64,000 nt of DNA, taken from contig NZ_ABIC01000007.1 in the NCBI RefSeq assembly GCF_000172075.1, positions 1 through 64,000 on the forward strand, in the 5' to 3' direction. How positions within the stretch are numbered: the first letter of the stretch is position 1; each line of letters begins with the position of its first letter. The stretch is from Shewanella benthica KT99. GTDB lineage: Bacteria > Pseudomonadota > Gammaproteobacteria > Enterobacterales > Shewanellaceae. Shown here piece by piece: positions 18,483 through 27,859 of the stretch. The translations under genes were made by a program, and so were the position numbers. The notes beneath the pieces are model-generated. The model saw only the letters and a program-made list of their open reading frames with translations. It did not search any database and was not told where the DNA came from.

Positions 18483-19304
18483 CTAATTAGTCGATTCGAT
18501 AGAGGTCATTATTTTTTGATGACTGCCATCTTGCTGGAGTGAAATTAGGCCGGTATCCAGTAGTTTTGCCAGAGTTTCAGCCTGTGGATTGTGCTTAGAA
18601 AAAGCCAGATAGACTTGGCCAGTATGATTGGTGAAGGTCTGCTCTATAGCAGCGGCGACTCCCATGCGTTGAATATAGTGGTCGGCGACTAAATCATACA
18701 TGATAGCAAGATCAATTCTGTCCAGTAGCAGCAAGTTGATCAGCTGGTTATGGTTGGCAAGCTTAAATATGTGAACATTTGGCAGCAAGTTAAGTTCATC
18801 ACCATATTCATAGCCTTGGATAATTCCCACCTTAGTATTGGGTGGCAACTGCCATTTATCCACGGCTTGGACTGGCATTTTTGTATTCTGATAGAAAGAG
18901 GCCGTTGCAGAAAAGAGAGGCTGTTCACCGAAGACAAAATGATTTTCGGTGCTCTTTTCTTTAATCAGATTGAAGACACCATCGACGAGCCCTTTCGTGG
19001 CCATGACAACCGCTCGAGAGTAGGGCACTACTATGCTCTTGACTTCAATGCCAACCCGAGCAAAAGCCGAATTGATGATGGAATGAGAGAGACCTGTGCC
19101 GGCGGCATTGGCAAATGGCGCCCAGTTATCCTCCGCCGCAAGCTTGATGACTTGACGGGACTCTTGCTTAGCGTCATCTCCATGAGCATAGCTACATAGG
19201 CTGAGTAAGGTTGAGCTAGCAAATAAAATCGCCTTCAAAAAGGCTAAGTGTGATCCTAGCATGAGTCCGTTTACCCTGAATATCCATATAAGGTTGCACT
19301 GCAT
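18483..19304 (-). CDS. Periplasmic substrate-binding protein, SBP_bac_3 type
   Basis: 273 residues; a start at the second Met (19,262, MLGSHLAFLKAILFASS) gives a cleaner signal peptide ending near SYAHG. The mature part has the two-lobe fold of amino-acid binding proteins: IKLAAEDNWAPFANAAGTGLSHSIINSAFARVGIEV, then ATKGLVDGVFNLIKEKSTENHF, GIIQGYEYGDEL and DRIDLAIMYDLVADHYI. No transporter subunits are adjacent, as is usual for the orphan Shewanella proteins of this class. The ligand cannot be predicted. Confidence 0.8.
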   Translation of the reverse strand: MQCNLIWIFRVNGLMLGSHLAFLKAILFASSTLLSLCSYAHGDDAKQESRQVIKLAAEDNWAPFANAAGTGLSHSIINSAFARVGIEVKSIVVPYSRAVVMATKGLVDGVFNLIKEKSTENHFVFGEQPLFSATASFYQNTKMPVQAVDKWQLPPNTKVGIIQGYEYGDELNLLPNVHIFKLANHNQLINLLLLDRIDLAIMYDLVADHYIQRMGVAAAIEQTFTNHTGQVYLAFSKHNPQAETLAKLLDTGLISLQQDGSHQKIMTSIESTN

Positions 19305-19544
19305 CTTAATCTATTTTTGATTAAAGTTGATTTTTATCTATCAGTTTTTTTATTTTGTTCCATTAGCCTAAATTATTAAATATGTGGGAGAAATAACATA
19401 CTTCAAGTTTATGTTTGTCTTCGATTTTGAGCAGAAATATATCCTGGCTATCGCAGCGATGGCACATGAACAGGTATCGTCGTAGCCAGTGAAGTCGGTT
19501 TTTGATAGACTCCGCGCTCATTTATTATCCCACATGAGTTTTCC

Positions 19545-20837
19545 ATGAAATTTGCCGCCCTCGACTTGAATCCCTTATTGATCGATGCCATCGATGAATG
19601 TGGTTATCAGCAACTCACACAGGTTCAGTCAGAAGTCATACCGGTTGCTTTATCGGGCGCAGATCTTATGGCATGCGCCGAAACGGGAACGGGCAAGACG
19701 GCCTCATTTGCCCTACCTTTATTAGAACGCTTACTCAAGGAAGAGCAGGAGTATCCTTGTCTTCGCGGCCTTATTCTGACGCCTACCCGAGAGTTGGCCA
19801 TTCAAGTGGCTGCGAATATCACTCGCTATGGCCAGTTTACCTCCCTTAAGACATTGGCTGTCTATGGTGGGGCGAACATGAATCCTCAGCGTAAGGCATT
19901 GAATGCCGGGGTCGATATTTTAGTGGCTACCCCGGGTCGATTGTTCGATTTTGTCGGTCAGCATGGACTCAATTTGTCTGACGTTACCAGCCTGATTATA
20001 GATGAAGCGGATAGAATGTTGGACATGGGTTTCGTTCGTGATATCGAGAGAGTCAAGTCTCTGGTTGCATCACAACATGTAACGCATTTTTTCTCGGCGA
20101 CCTATAGTGACCAAGTGAAGCTATTAGCCGAGAAGATGCTGATCTCTCCCCAATGGATTAATGTCGCTCAGACTCGCTCCGCTGCCAGCGTCGAGCAGGA
20201 GGTCTACCTGGTCGATAAACGCCGTAAAGCCGAGCTACTCTCCGAATTAATCGGGCGTAACAACTGGCAGCAGGTATTAGTCTTTGCCACAACCAAGGAG
20301 AGCGCCGAGCATCTTAACAGTGAGCTGAGCTTAGACGGCATCAAGTGTGGCGTGTTTCATGGTGATAGGACGCAAGGGGCGAGAAACCGTACCCTGGAAG
20401 AGTTTAAGGCGGGTAAACTCAGGGTCATGGTGGCTACAGATGTGGCGGCGAGGGGGATAGATATCCAAGCCTTGCCTCTGGTGATCAACCTAGAGCTACC
20501 TTATGGAGCCGAGGATTATATTCACCGTATAGGTCGTACCGGCCGCGCAGGCTTAACCGGGCGAGCTATCTCCTTTGTCTGTCCATCCGATGAGGAGATG
20601 CTCGATGAGATTGAGAGTCTGATTGAGCTTAAGCTGCCGCGCATCGTTCTACCTGGGTACGAGCTTGGCGCGCCTCTGCCGGCTCGATATCGGGAGACTC
20701 AAGACGTGACGACAACTAAAAAGAAATTTGACAGACGTAAAGGCAAACCTGCCAATAAACATAAGGGCAAACCGTCGAGCCGAGCCGATGGTGCTAAGTC
20801 GAGCTATGCTAGCCGTCGAACGGATAAGAAGCGCTAA
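19545..20837 (+). CDS. DEAD-box ATP-dependent RNA helicase (RhlE-like)
   Basis: 430 residues. All motifs are present: Q motif around 20-28, AETGTGKT at 45-52 (Walker A), PTRELA, GG, TPGR, DEAD at 153-156, SAT at 184-186, then in domain 2 FATTKESAEHL, ATDVAARGIDI and HRIGRTGR. The C-terminal tail from about 390 is short, basic and low-complexity (KKKFDRRKGKPANKHKGKP), suited for RNA contacts. The tail and core resemble the RhlE/SrmB group; assignment to one is not safe. A terminator follows. Confidence 0.93.
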   Translation: MKFAALDLNPLLIDAIDECGYQQLTQVQSEVIPVALSGADLMACAETGTGKTASFALPLLERLLKEEQEYPCLRGLILTPTRELAIQVAANITRYGQFTSLKTLAVYGGANMNPQRKALNAGVDILVATPGRLFDFVGQHGLNLSDVTSLIIDEADRMLDMGFVRDIERVKSLVASQHVTHFFSATYSDQVKLLAEKMLISPQWINVAQTRSAASVEQEVYLVDKRRKAELLSELIGRNNWQQVLVFATTKESAEHLNSELSLDGIKCGVFHGDRTQGARNRTLEEFKAGKLRVMVATDVAARGIDIQALPLVINLELPYGAEDYIHRIGRTGRAGLTGRAISFVCPSDEEMLDEIESLIELKLPRIVLPGYELGAPLPARYRETQDVTTTKKKFDRRKGKPANKHKGKPSSRADGAKSSYASRRTDKKR

Positions 20838-20875
20838 CTAGCATACCAATCGGTATCTCCAGCAGATAAACATGA

Positions 20876-20901
20876 AAAACAGCCCTGGGCTGTTTTTTAT
20901 G
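20876..20901 (+). terminator. Terminator of the helicase gene
   Basis: AACAGCCC-TGGGCTGTT followed by TTTTTA, 39 bases after the helicase stop. A convergent small gene ends 10 bases beyond. Confidence 0.85.
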
Positions 20902-20910
20902 TTTATGGTA

Positions 20911-21105
20911 TTAGTGAGTGAAGAAGTCTTCAATGCCCGTGACACCGAAGTACTGTATCGAACGTTTAACCACTATTTTTTTAGCGATCAGCTGGCCGTC
21001 CTTGAAAATTTTCACCACCTTCTTGCCGCCTTTATCATCGGCGCTGTATTCGTGAGCCTCGTTTAGTCTCAAGTCATCGAACTGGCTCTTCATTATCAAA
21101 TGCAT
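20911..21105 (-). CDS. Small conserved-looking hypothetical protein
   Basis: 64 residues starting MHLIMKSQFDDLRL, with a good ribosome binding site (CTGGAG, six bases before the ATG). Rich in Lys and Asp, no membrane segment, no motif I recognise; the middle (KGGKKVVKIFKDGQLIAKKIVV) looks like two beta strands. The coding start signal and the compact placement against the helicase terminator favour a real gene. Function unknown. Confidence 0.6.
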   Translation of the reverse strand: MHLIMKSQFDDLRLNEAHEYSADDKGGKKVVKIFKDGQLIAKKIVVKRSIQYFGVTGIEDFFTH

Positions 21106-21247
21106 AATTACTCCAGTGTGAATGTAACATTCTGCTATCGAGCCAATATTGCGCCCGGATATTGAGTCACCTTTCGATATTAGTCCTATTTACCGTTGAG
21201 TGCATTAGAGACTTGCGTTCATTTATATTGGTTATTTAGATCTGAGA

Positions 21248-21480
21248 TTGAATATCCCACATGTAAATAATGCGTCTTTTGCTTTCTATCAAGGCGGTGA
21301 CAGCAATGTCGAAGAGAGCTACGGATTAAAGCTACCTAGTTATATCGCGCTTCAATCCACAGCCGGTGTCGTTCTTCAGGCTAATTGGAAACATAGCGAT
21401 TCAGATGACATGTTCAATGTCAGTGCTTATTGGTTACGCATCTCTGATAGCTTCTCGGCTAATTTTGCAACTTTTCTTGT
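21248..21480 (+). pseudogene. Possible relic of a beta-rich protein
   Basis: An open frame reading IPHVNNASFAFYQGGDSNVEESYGL and on to FNVSAYWLRISDSFSANF has alternating polar/aromatic strand patterns like an outer-membrane or secreted protein. It lacks a start with a ribosome binding site and a signal peptide, and its later codons are only the shadow of the phosphatase gene on the other strand. I do not recognise the family; treat as a fragment. Confidence 0.25.
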
Positions 21481-21482
21481 TG

Positions 21483-22223
21483 CTAAGCCAACTGTGGTTG
21501 TTCTCTGGTCTGGTGCGCTTCGAGTCGAGGCCGAACAAATAATAAGTAATAAACTAAGCTTGCTACAAACCAAGCTATGGCCAGGCTCCAGATCCCATGG
21601 GAGAAGAAGTGTGCGCCTCTCAATTGCTGAGTCAGGCTAAATAGTCCACCTAAGCAGAGGCCAAAGGCTAAACCCAGCTTACGATATTGAGGTTTTTTCT
21701 GGAGGAAGAAATAGTACAAGGCTACCCAGGCATAACCGCCGCTGGAGTGTCCCCCGGGGAAACATTGGCCCAATTGTGCTCCCTCGGGTAAGGCGTTGAA
21801 GATGGGTACGTATGGCACGCTGCCACCAAATAGCATTACATCCCAGGGACAGCTGACATGAGTGAAGTCCTTGATAAATTTCACCAATAAAATACTGCTC
21901 AGTACACTGATAAACAAGCAGATCAGGCTGCGCCTGTATTTACACCAGGTTGAGCGTCTAAAGCTGGTGCCTATGATACAAAGCAGTAACACGCCTAATA
22001 GAATAATAAAATTTCGCCCCCCCTCGTGCAGCACATTCTCGGTCAACCAGTGAGCTCTTAATGGCCAGTAATCGACTCCGCCCTGAATATTGAAGATGAA
22101 CTTAGCTATGGATAGATCGAATTGAAAGTATTCGAACAGGCCAGCGATTAATAGAAATGTCATCAAGGGATAAGTAAAGTGGCTACTGATAGAGAAATGT
22201 CTGGGGTTAGTCGTTGAAGTCAT
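21483..22223 (-). CDS. PAP2-family membrane phosphatase
   Basis: 246 residues with about six helices. The three PAP2 motifs are visible: KFIKDFTHVSCPWD (motif 1, with CP in place of the usual RP), PGGHSSGG (motif 2, catalytic His) and RGAHFFSHGIWS (motif 3). Family members dephosphorylate lipids such as phosphatidic acid, undecaprenyl diphosphate or lipid A at the periplasmic face. The spacing and FPGGHSSGGYAW match the LpxE/LpxT-like lipid A phosphatase group. Alone in its transcription unit. Confidence 0.85.
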   Translation of the reverse strand: MTSTTNPRHFSISSHFTYPLMTFLLIAGLFEYFQFDLSIAKFIFNIQGGVDYWPLRAHWLTENVLHEGGRNFIILLGVLLLCIIGTSFRRSTWCKYRRSLICLFISVLSSILLVKFIKDFTHVSCPWDVMLFGGSVPYVPIFNALPEGAQLGQCFPGGHSSGGYAWVALYYFFLQKKPQYRKLGLAFGLCLGGLFSLTQQLRGAHFFSHGIWSLAIAWFVASLVYYLLFVRPRLEAHQTREQPQLA

Positions 22224-22514
22224 TTTATGCTCATCTGATTAAATTTTTGCGACTCTTGCTATTATTTATCAATCCAAGTTCGATAAATCCCGTTACGTTT
22301 TGAGCTTGTCTCTGGATGAGTCTATTGAGCTTTGAGTAGAAAAAATGTCGATATAGTTGCGGTAAGCTAATGTCAGCGAGGTGTGTACTAGGTTTAGCTG
22401 CAGAGATTTAGGCCATTCAAGGGCGCATGTCACAGATTTAACAATCAAGGGTTACATTCCGGGCTATATTGATTGTTATGTGCATAACTCAGGCATAAAA
22501 TAGGCCTCAACATA

Positions 22515-22537
22515 AAGATGTAATTAATATACACGTT
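22515..22537 (+). promoter_or_regulatory. NsrR-like operator upstream of nnrS
   Basis: AAGATGTAATT-A-ATATACACGTT is an 11-1-11 imperfect palindrome close to the NsrR consensus AAGATGYATTT-N-AAATRCATCTT (about 9 and 8 of 11 positions). It lies 18 bases before the nnrS start, a position suitable for repression. Confidence 0.5.
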
Positions 22538-22555
22538 TAGTTCGGAGTGACCTTA

Positions 22556-23767
22556 ATGCTTAATATTGATGATCCAGCCGTGACAGAAAAGACGCCGGCC
22601 ATTTGGCGATTGGCTTTCAGACCTTTCTTTCTAGGGGGGGCTACCTTAGCTGCCTTGTATATCCCACTCTGGTTAGTCACCTGGTTTATGCCGCAATACA
22701 GCCTGTTTCAGTCTGAATTTTGGAGCAAGGTAGTGCCACTCTGGTGGCATCCCCATGAGATGCTGTTCGGCTTCGCCATGGCGATTGTCGCTGGCTTCTT
22801 GCTGACCGCGGTGAAGAGCTGGACCAATCAACCCGGCTTGACTGGTATAGCCTTAGCGGTAACTTTCTTCTGCTGGCTCACCGCCAGAGTCTTGCTTTTA
22901 CTGCCTTTCGATATTCCGCTATTAGTGCCCGCTCTGTTTGATTCACTCTTCTTAGGGTTAACCGCATTCAAACTCTGGACTAGCATCTATAAAGTTAAGC
23001 AATGGCATAATATTGGCTTTCCTATCATGTTGTTCCTGGCCTTATGCATTAACCTGCTGAGTTACTACGCCTTGAATGAGAGAGACTTTACGCTTTCAAA
23101 CCATATCTGGCAGGCGATGATCTGGTGGATGGCGCTGCTCATCACTATCGTCGGTGGCCGAGTCATTCCTTTCTTTACCGCTATGCGAATTAAACAGGAG
23201 AAGCGTGAGCCTATTCCCCTGTTAGAGAACGCCTTAATCTTGGTGATGTTACTGCTGGTGACTCAAGCCATAGGCCAGTTTTTACCTAAGGCTGTAGAGC
23301 AGTGGTTATTAGTGGCGGCTGGAGTACTGCATCTCATTAGATGGGCTCGCTGGAATCCTCACAAAACACTGAAAGAGCCCATGCTCTGGTCGCTGCATAT
23401 AGGTTATCTGTTATTGCCCGTTACCTTGCTAGCGCTCGCCTGGAACATCGACAACCTGTTAGCCTATCGCAATCTGCTGCACCTTATTGCTATAGGCACC
23501 TTGGCAGGTATCTGTTTGTCGATGATCTCGAGGGTTTCTCTGGGTCATACCGGTCGTAACATCTATGCTGGGCCTAAGATGTCGATAGCCTTTGCCAGTA
23601 TCACTCTCGCGGCCATATTTAGAGCACTGATGCCGACCCTAATGCCGGATCATTATCAGACTTGGCTGTGGATCTCCGCTGGTCTCTGGTTTATCGCCTT
23701 CGGTCTGTTTGTCTGGCATTATACCCCGGTGTTATTTCGTCCCCGTGTCGATGGAAAACCGGGTTAA
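22556..23767 (+). CDS. nnrS: NnrS-family haem-copper membrane protein
   Basis: 403 residues from the ATG eight bases after GGAG (a GTG three codons upstream is less likely). About twelve helices. The conserved start AIWRLAFRPFFLGGA, the WWHPHEMLFGFAMAIVAGFLLTAV segment with the His pair, GGRVIPFFTAMRI and MISRVSLGHTGR mark NnrS. NnrS is linked to nitric-oxide tolerance and denitrification and is controlled by NO regulators. Here it stands directly in front of nitrite reductase nrfA (148 bases, with a hairpin between), consistent with NO arising during nitrite reduction. Confidence 0.93.
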   Translation: MLNIDDPAVTEKTPAIWRLAFRPFFLGGATLAALYIPLWLVTWFMPQYSLFQSEFWSKVVPLWWHPHEMLFGFAMAIVAGFLLTAVKSWTNQPGLTGIALAVTFFCWLTARVLLLLPFDIPLLVPALFDSLFLGLTAFKLWTSIYKVKQWHNIGFPIMLFLALCINLLSYYALNERDFTLSNHIWQAMIWWMALLITIVGGRVIPFFTAMRIKQEKREPIPLLENALILVMLLLVTQAIGQFLPKAVEQWLLVAAGVLHLIRWARWNPHKTLKEPMLWSLHIGYLLLPVTLLALAWNIDNLLAYRNLLHLIAIGTLAGICLSMISRVSLGHTGRNIYAGPKMSIAFASITLAAIFRALMPTLMPDHYQTWLWISAGLWFIAFGLFVWHYTPVLFRPRVDGKPG

Positions 23768-23819
23768 CATGCTAGTTTAAATACATTTATTTAATCCTAC
23801 CTATTTAGGTATAAATTAT

Positions 23820-23850
23820 AGCGCGGGTTATCATTTCTAACCCGCGCTCG
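23820..23850 (+). terminator. Hairpin between nnrS and nrfA
   Basis: AGCGCGGGTTA pairs with TAACCCGCGCT around a short loop; the T-tract after it is interrupted (CGAATCTTCTTTTC), so termination may be partial. Confidence 0.6.
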
Positions 23851-23914
23851 AATCTTCTTTTCTCTCTTTCATTTAAACTAGTTTCAGTAGATAAACTTTA
23901 GGTAATTCAATCTT

Positions 23915-25294
23915 ATGATAAGACGAATTTCTCGCACTGTATTAAGCGTGACTCTCTTGACGAGCGTGATGTTCTCCGGTCAATCTCTGGCCGATGCTGA
24001 AATAGATTCGCTGCAGGCCGCGGATAAGGCGCAGTTTCCTGCTCAGTTTGATAGCTGGGCTGCTACCGAGGAACAGGTTGAGCGCGAAGATATGCTCGCC
24101 AATTATCCGGCCAACATCATCTTGTGGGCAGGGTCTTCATTTGCTAAGGAGTACCACAGCCCAAGAGGTCATCAATTTGCCGTAGCCGATGTGACTCATA
24201 CCTTGAGAACCGGTGTGATACCAGAAGCGGGCACCAAAGGCCTGTCGGCCAGTTGCTGGACTTGTAAGACGCCCGATGCACCACGTTTAATGAATGAGCT
24301 TGGTGTGCAGGGTTTTTCGGGGAAAAACTTCACCGACCTCGGCAGTGAGATTAAGAGTGTGGTCTACTGCACCGATTGCCATGTAAAAGGCTCTGATAAA
24401 CTGGCGTTGCCTAGGCCTCACGCGCAAGATGCCATGACTAAAATTCATCTGCCATTCGATAAACAAGACATTAGCATGCAAGGCGCTCAGGTGTGTGGTC
24501 AATGTCATGTGAGCTATTACTTTCAGCCAGAGAATAGTAACAAGGTCAACATTCCCTGGATATTTGGTAACGACGCCGACAAGATTGAGAAGTACTACGA
24601 TACCCGTCGCTTCTATGAGTGGATCCATCCTATCTCTAAGACCCCAATCCTCAAGGCCCGCCACCCAGAATTTGAACATTGGAGTCGCAGTAAGCATGCT
24701 AAGCGTGGCGTCACCTGTATCACCTGTCATATGCCGGCAGCGATCGATAAAAATGGCAAGGAATATACTAACCACAAGGTGGGTAATGCACTAGCGCAAT
24801 TCGATAAAGCCTGTAGTCGCTGCCACTCTAGTCAAAGTAAGATTGAGAAGGCGTTAGACAGAGACAAGCAAGCCATCGATAAGGCGGCTCGACATGTAGA
24901 GAACTTGCTGGTAAAGGCGCACTATGAAGCCAAGGCCGCCTGGGTAGCCGGAGCGAGTTGGCCAATCATGAACGACGCCATTATGGCCATTCGTCATGCT
25001 CAATGGCGCTGGGATTTTGCCATGGCATCCCACGGTCTCTATGCTCACAATCCACAAGAGGGCAAGGCACTGCTGGCCAAGGCTACTGAGCAGGCAAATG
25101 ACGCCCGTGAGCAGCTGAAAGAGATATTGAGTATGTTGGAGGTTAAGGATGTTTACTATCCTGATATCAGCACCAAGGAGAAGGCCCATCAAGCCATTGG
25201 AATCTCTGTCGAGGACCTGACCAAAGAGAAGCAGGCATTTCTTAAAGAAGAAGTCGAAAAGTACTGGTCGCCGATAACTGCCAGAGGTTACTAG
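23915..25294 (+). CDS. nrfA: NrfA, pentahaem cytochrome c nitrite reductase
   Basis: 459 residues with a Sec signal peptide (1-27, cut after SLADA). Five haem sites: CWTCK at 114-118, the Lys-ligated active-site haem that defines NrfA, then CTDCH 152-156, CGQCH 194-198, CITCH 268-272 and CSRCH 300-304. The Tyr-Lys-His region around the calcium site is present. The enzyme reduces nitrite to ammonium with six electrons in the periplasm. No nrfBCD operon follows; in Shewanella electrons come from the menaquinol oxidase CymA. The length is normal and the frame is intact. Confidence 0.96.
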   Translation: MIRRISRTVLSVTLLTSVMFSGQSLADAEIDSLQAADKAQFPAQFDSWAATEEQVEREDMLANYPANIILWAGSSFAKEYHSPRGHQFAVADVTHTLRTGVIPEAGTKGLSASCWTCKTPDAPRLMNELGVQGFSGKNFTDLGSEIKSVVYCTDCHVKGSDKLALPRPHAQDAMTKIHLPFDKQDISMQGAQVCGQCHVSYYFQPENSNKVNIPWIFGNDADKIEKYYDTRRFYEWIHPISKTPILKARHPEFEHWSRSKHAKRGVTCITCHMPAAIDKNGKEYTNHKVGNALAQFDKACSRCHSSQSKIEKALDRDKQAIDKAARHVENLLVKAHYEAKAAWVAGASWPIMNDAIMAIRHAQWRWDFAMASHGLYAHNPQEGKALLAKATEQANDAREQLKEILSMLEVKDVYYPDISTKEKAHQAIGISVEDLTKEKQAFLKEEVEKYWSPITARGY

Positions 25295-25309
25295 CAGACT
25301 CGTTATCTA

Positions 25310-25575
25310 TATACCCAAACTACTTCAAAATGCAGGATTCAGCATGTCGAGAAGTGACAGAGTTCAAGGCATGAAATAGTAGTACTAGTTATTCTAATTC
25401 AATATTTCATAACGCAGGAAAATGTTGCTTCTCGCCTTGCCCTGCGGGAGCTCCCGTAGAACACCTGCACTGCGTTAGTGCTATCGACAAGGGAATAACC
25501 ATTCTCTCAATCACTGCCTTGTTCAGCTATCCTACGGGGGCTCTGAAACGAGCACCTTGAGGTAGCTTGGGTATA
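25310..25575. mobile_element. MITE-like element with imperfect terminal inverted repeats
   Basis: 266 bases bounded by 19-bp inverted repeats with two mismatches: TATACCCAAACTACTTCAA at 25,310-25,328 and its counterpart at 25,557-25,575; similarity of the arms extends weakly to about 33 bp. No coding frame inside, hence non-autonomous. The internal AAGGGAATAACCATT is also found at about 1,067. The remaining 25,576-25,832 has only a weak 60-codon minus frame that I do not accept as a gene. Confidence 0.7.
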
Positions 25576-25832
25576 GGCCGTTCTTTAGCAATGAACGGCC
25601 TTCTTATTGCTCTCGATAAGTCACTAGATAAGTGATTTTAACAAGATAGCAGAATGTGAGCCCCCTCGGCAAAACGAATAAATATCAATAGATAATCATC
25701 AATCTCCCGTCGATACGACAGTTTCTCCGCCTCAATTTGATTACCCTGAATTTGTCTTATCTCTCTTAATACCATTTGGCGCTCATCAAGATCAATATGA
25801 GGCAAACGGTATAGCTTCAAAGGTATTCATAA

Positions 25833-27125
25833 ATGACGCATTTTCTCTCGAGGACTCGCCTGTATCTGGCCACTGATAGCCTGGATTGGATGATGAATCG
25901 CAGTATTAAGCAATCCCTCTCATTGCAAGATGCCGTGCCCGTATCCGCCGGAATTGACTGTGTTCCGGATGAACCCATAGAAACCCTGTATATTCATATT
26001 CCTTTCTGTCACACCCTGTGTCGCTTCTGCTCATTTCATAAGGTTAAGTTTCAAGAGTCTCTGGCCAGAGAGTATTTTCAGGCATTGAGACAGGAGATTC
26101 GTCAGGTCATAGCTAAAGGCTACCGATTTAACCGCGTGTATATCGGCGGCGGTACCACCACCATCCTCGAAGATGAGTTGATAAAGACCATAGAGCTTAT
26201 CAAGAGCCTGACGACAATCCGTGAAGTCTCCTGTGAGAGCGATCCTATCTATTTCAAAGAGGGACACCCTGAGTTACTCAAGGGGTTAGTGGACCGAATG
26301 TCAATCGGGGTGCAAAGCTTCGACGATGCCATACTCAAGATCACGGGCAGGTTCGAGAAGTTTGGCTCCGGCTTGCAACAGGCCGAGTATGTCAGTCGCG
26401 CCATCGAGTTGTTTCCCACGGTGAATGTGGACATGATGTATGGCTTTAAGATGCAGAACGCCGACACGGTGCACGCAGACTTGTTGCAGACCATGGCGCT
26501 CAATCCAGATCAAATTACCACTTATCCTCTGACGATTGGCATAGGTAAGAACCGTAAGAAGGCCGGCTGTTTGGCGGGACCCGCCCATGAATTGTGGCCG
26601 CAGTTTCTGGCGGTGAAACAGGCATTGGCTGACCGCTATGTGATGGAGTTTCCCTGGACCTTCAGTCGTAGCTTTGGCCAGCCGGTGCAAAACAAGTATG
26701 TGCTCGATGGCGAGGACTGCTTCGGCGTCGGCTCTGGGGCCTTTGGGCGTTTCGGCGAGCAGTTTAGCATCTCAAGCTTCGATATCGCCGATTACATCCG
26801 GCTTATCGACCAGGTCCAATCTGGTACCTGTTATATCAAACCTTTGGAGAGCAAGGCATTGATACAGCATCATCTGATGATCATGATGGGGCACGGACAT
26901 CTGGATAATCAGGTGTTTAAGGGTCATACCGGGCGGTCTTTGTGGCAGGCTCTGCCGTTGGAGATGAGCTTTCTGCTGGCGTCTGGGGCCATTGTAAAAC
27001 GGGGTGATAATTACCGCACCACTGAGCAGGGACAATTTATTGCCTTGAAGATGTTTGTCGGCTTTCTCACCGGTATGGATTATCTCAGGGAGCAGGCGAG
27101 GGAGCTGCCACTGACCAGCGTTTAA
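25833..27125 (+). CDS. HemN-like radical SAM protein
   Basis: 430 residues. The radical SAM cluster motif is CHTLCRFC (CxxxCxxC) at about 59-66, preceded by LYIHIPF as in HemN/HemW/HutW proteins. Downstream: VYIGGGTTTIL, the SAM-binding region and DRMSIGVQSFDD. It is distinct from hemW at 45,183-46,319. Known family roles are anaerobic coproporphyrinogen oxidation, haem chaperoning, or haem breakdown (HutW); without hut genes nearby none can be chosen. Contains an extra GSGAFGRFG element also typical of HemN-like proteins. Confidence 0.85.
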   Translation: MTHFLSRTRLYLATDSLDWMMNRSIKQSLSLQDAVPVSAGIDCVPDEPIETLYIHIPFCHTLCRFCSFHKVKFQESLAREYFQALRQEIRQVIAKGYRFNRVYIGGGTTTILEDELIKTIELIKSLTTIREVSCESDPIYFKEGHPELLKGLVDRMSIGVQSFDDAILKITGRFEKFGSGLQQAEYVSRAIELFPTVNVDMMYGFKMQNADTVHADLLQTMALNPDQITTYPLTIGIGKNRKKAGCLAGPAHELWPQFLAVKQALADRYVMEFPWTFSRSFGQPVQNKYVLDGEDCFGVGSGAFGRFGEQFSISSFDIADYIRLIDQVQSGTCYIKPLESKALIQHHLMIMMGHGHLDNQVFKGHTGRSLWQALPLEMSFLLASGAIVKRGDNYRTTEQGQFIALKMFVGFLTGMDYLREQARELPLTSV

Positions 27126-27245
27126 ATACTTGTCAGTATAAAGCTTGTCAGGATTAAACCAGTGGGAACCTAGGACGTAGCAGTGGGATTAAGCCTGATG
27201 GGGATTAGGGAGTGGGCACAGAAATAACCTGTGCCCCATTTGGTA

Positions 27246-27668
27246 TTATTTACCAGTGCGGTTGGCGTAGTAAGTGACGGTCGATGGCCAATCGGAGAAC
27301 ACCCCCATCACGCCGACATCTTTAGCCTATACATCCAGTAGTTCGAACACATCGCCTTCATTGTCTATGGCATCAGAGATACTTTGGTAGTACCAGCCAC
27401 CACCGTCGATCAGTAGGCCGGAGCGTTCCAGTGATCAGGTGATTATCTTCAGTCCGGCATCGTTGGCGGCATTGGCATACTCAGAAGGAATTAGCTCACC
27501 GTCTTGTATCTGACGCACCAGAAACAGAGGTCTTGGGCCAACTTGGACGGCAATCTTCTCTTGGGAGTCGTTATTATCATCCTTGTCGTTATCACTACAG
27601 GCCGTCAGTAACAGGCTTGTGGCGAGCGTCAGTAGCAGTGCACAGTGCTTAAGGTTCGGTACATCCAT
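27246..27668 (-). pseudogene. Broken glycerophosphodiester phosphodiesterase, internally deleted
   Basis: The first ~25 residues are a lipoprotein signal (LLLTACSDNDKDD). They run directly into VQVGPRPLFLVRQIQDGEL, which belongs to the last third of GlpQ-type phosphodiesterases, so the catalytic barrel start (the HRG region) is deleted. Two in-frame stops follow: after GLKIIT (TGA for a Trp before SLERSG) and after ELLDV (TAG before AKDVGVMGVFSDWP). The end VTYYANRTGK matches the C-terminus of the family. Clearly non-functional. Confidence 0.85.
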
Positions 27669-27859
27669 TATTTTTAGACAGGGCGATCCATGGGGAAGGG
27701 ACTAGAGGTGCCGCTTCCTACAATTTTCCGCCAGTTTAGGAGGACCGTATGAAGTTATGACTAATGATTTATGACGTTATATCTATGTATTAGATAAGAG
27801 GGCCTGTGGTATCTATTTGAGAGGGGATTATTCATAGGGCTCGGGGAGATCTTTGAGTA

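Noticed and set aside
25638..25820. 60-codon minus-strand gene before the HemN-like gene
   Set aside because: Only a TTG start without a ribosome binding site; composition alone is not sufficient.
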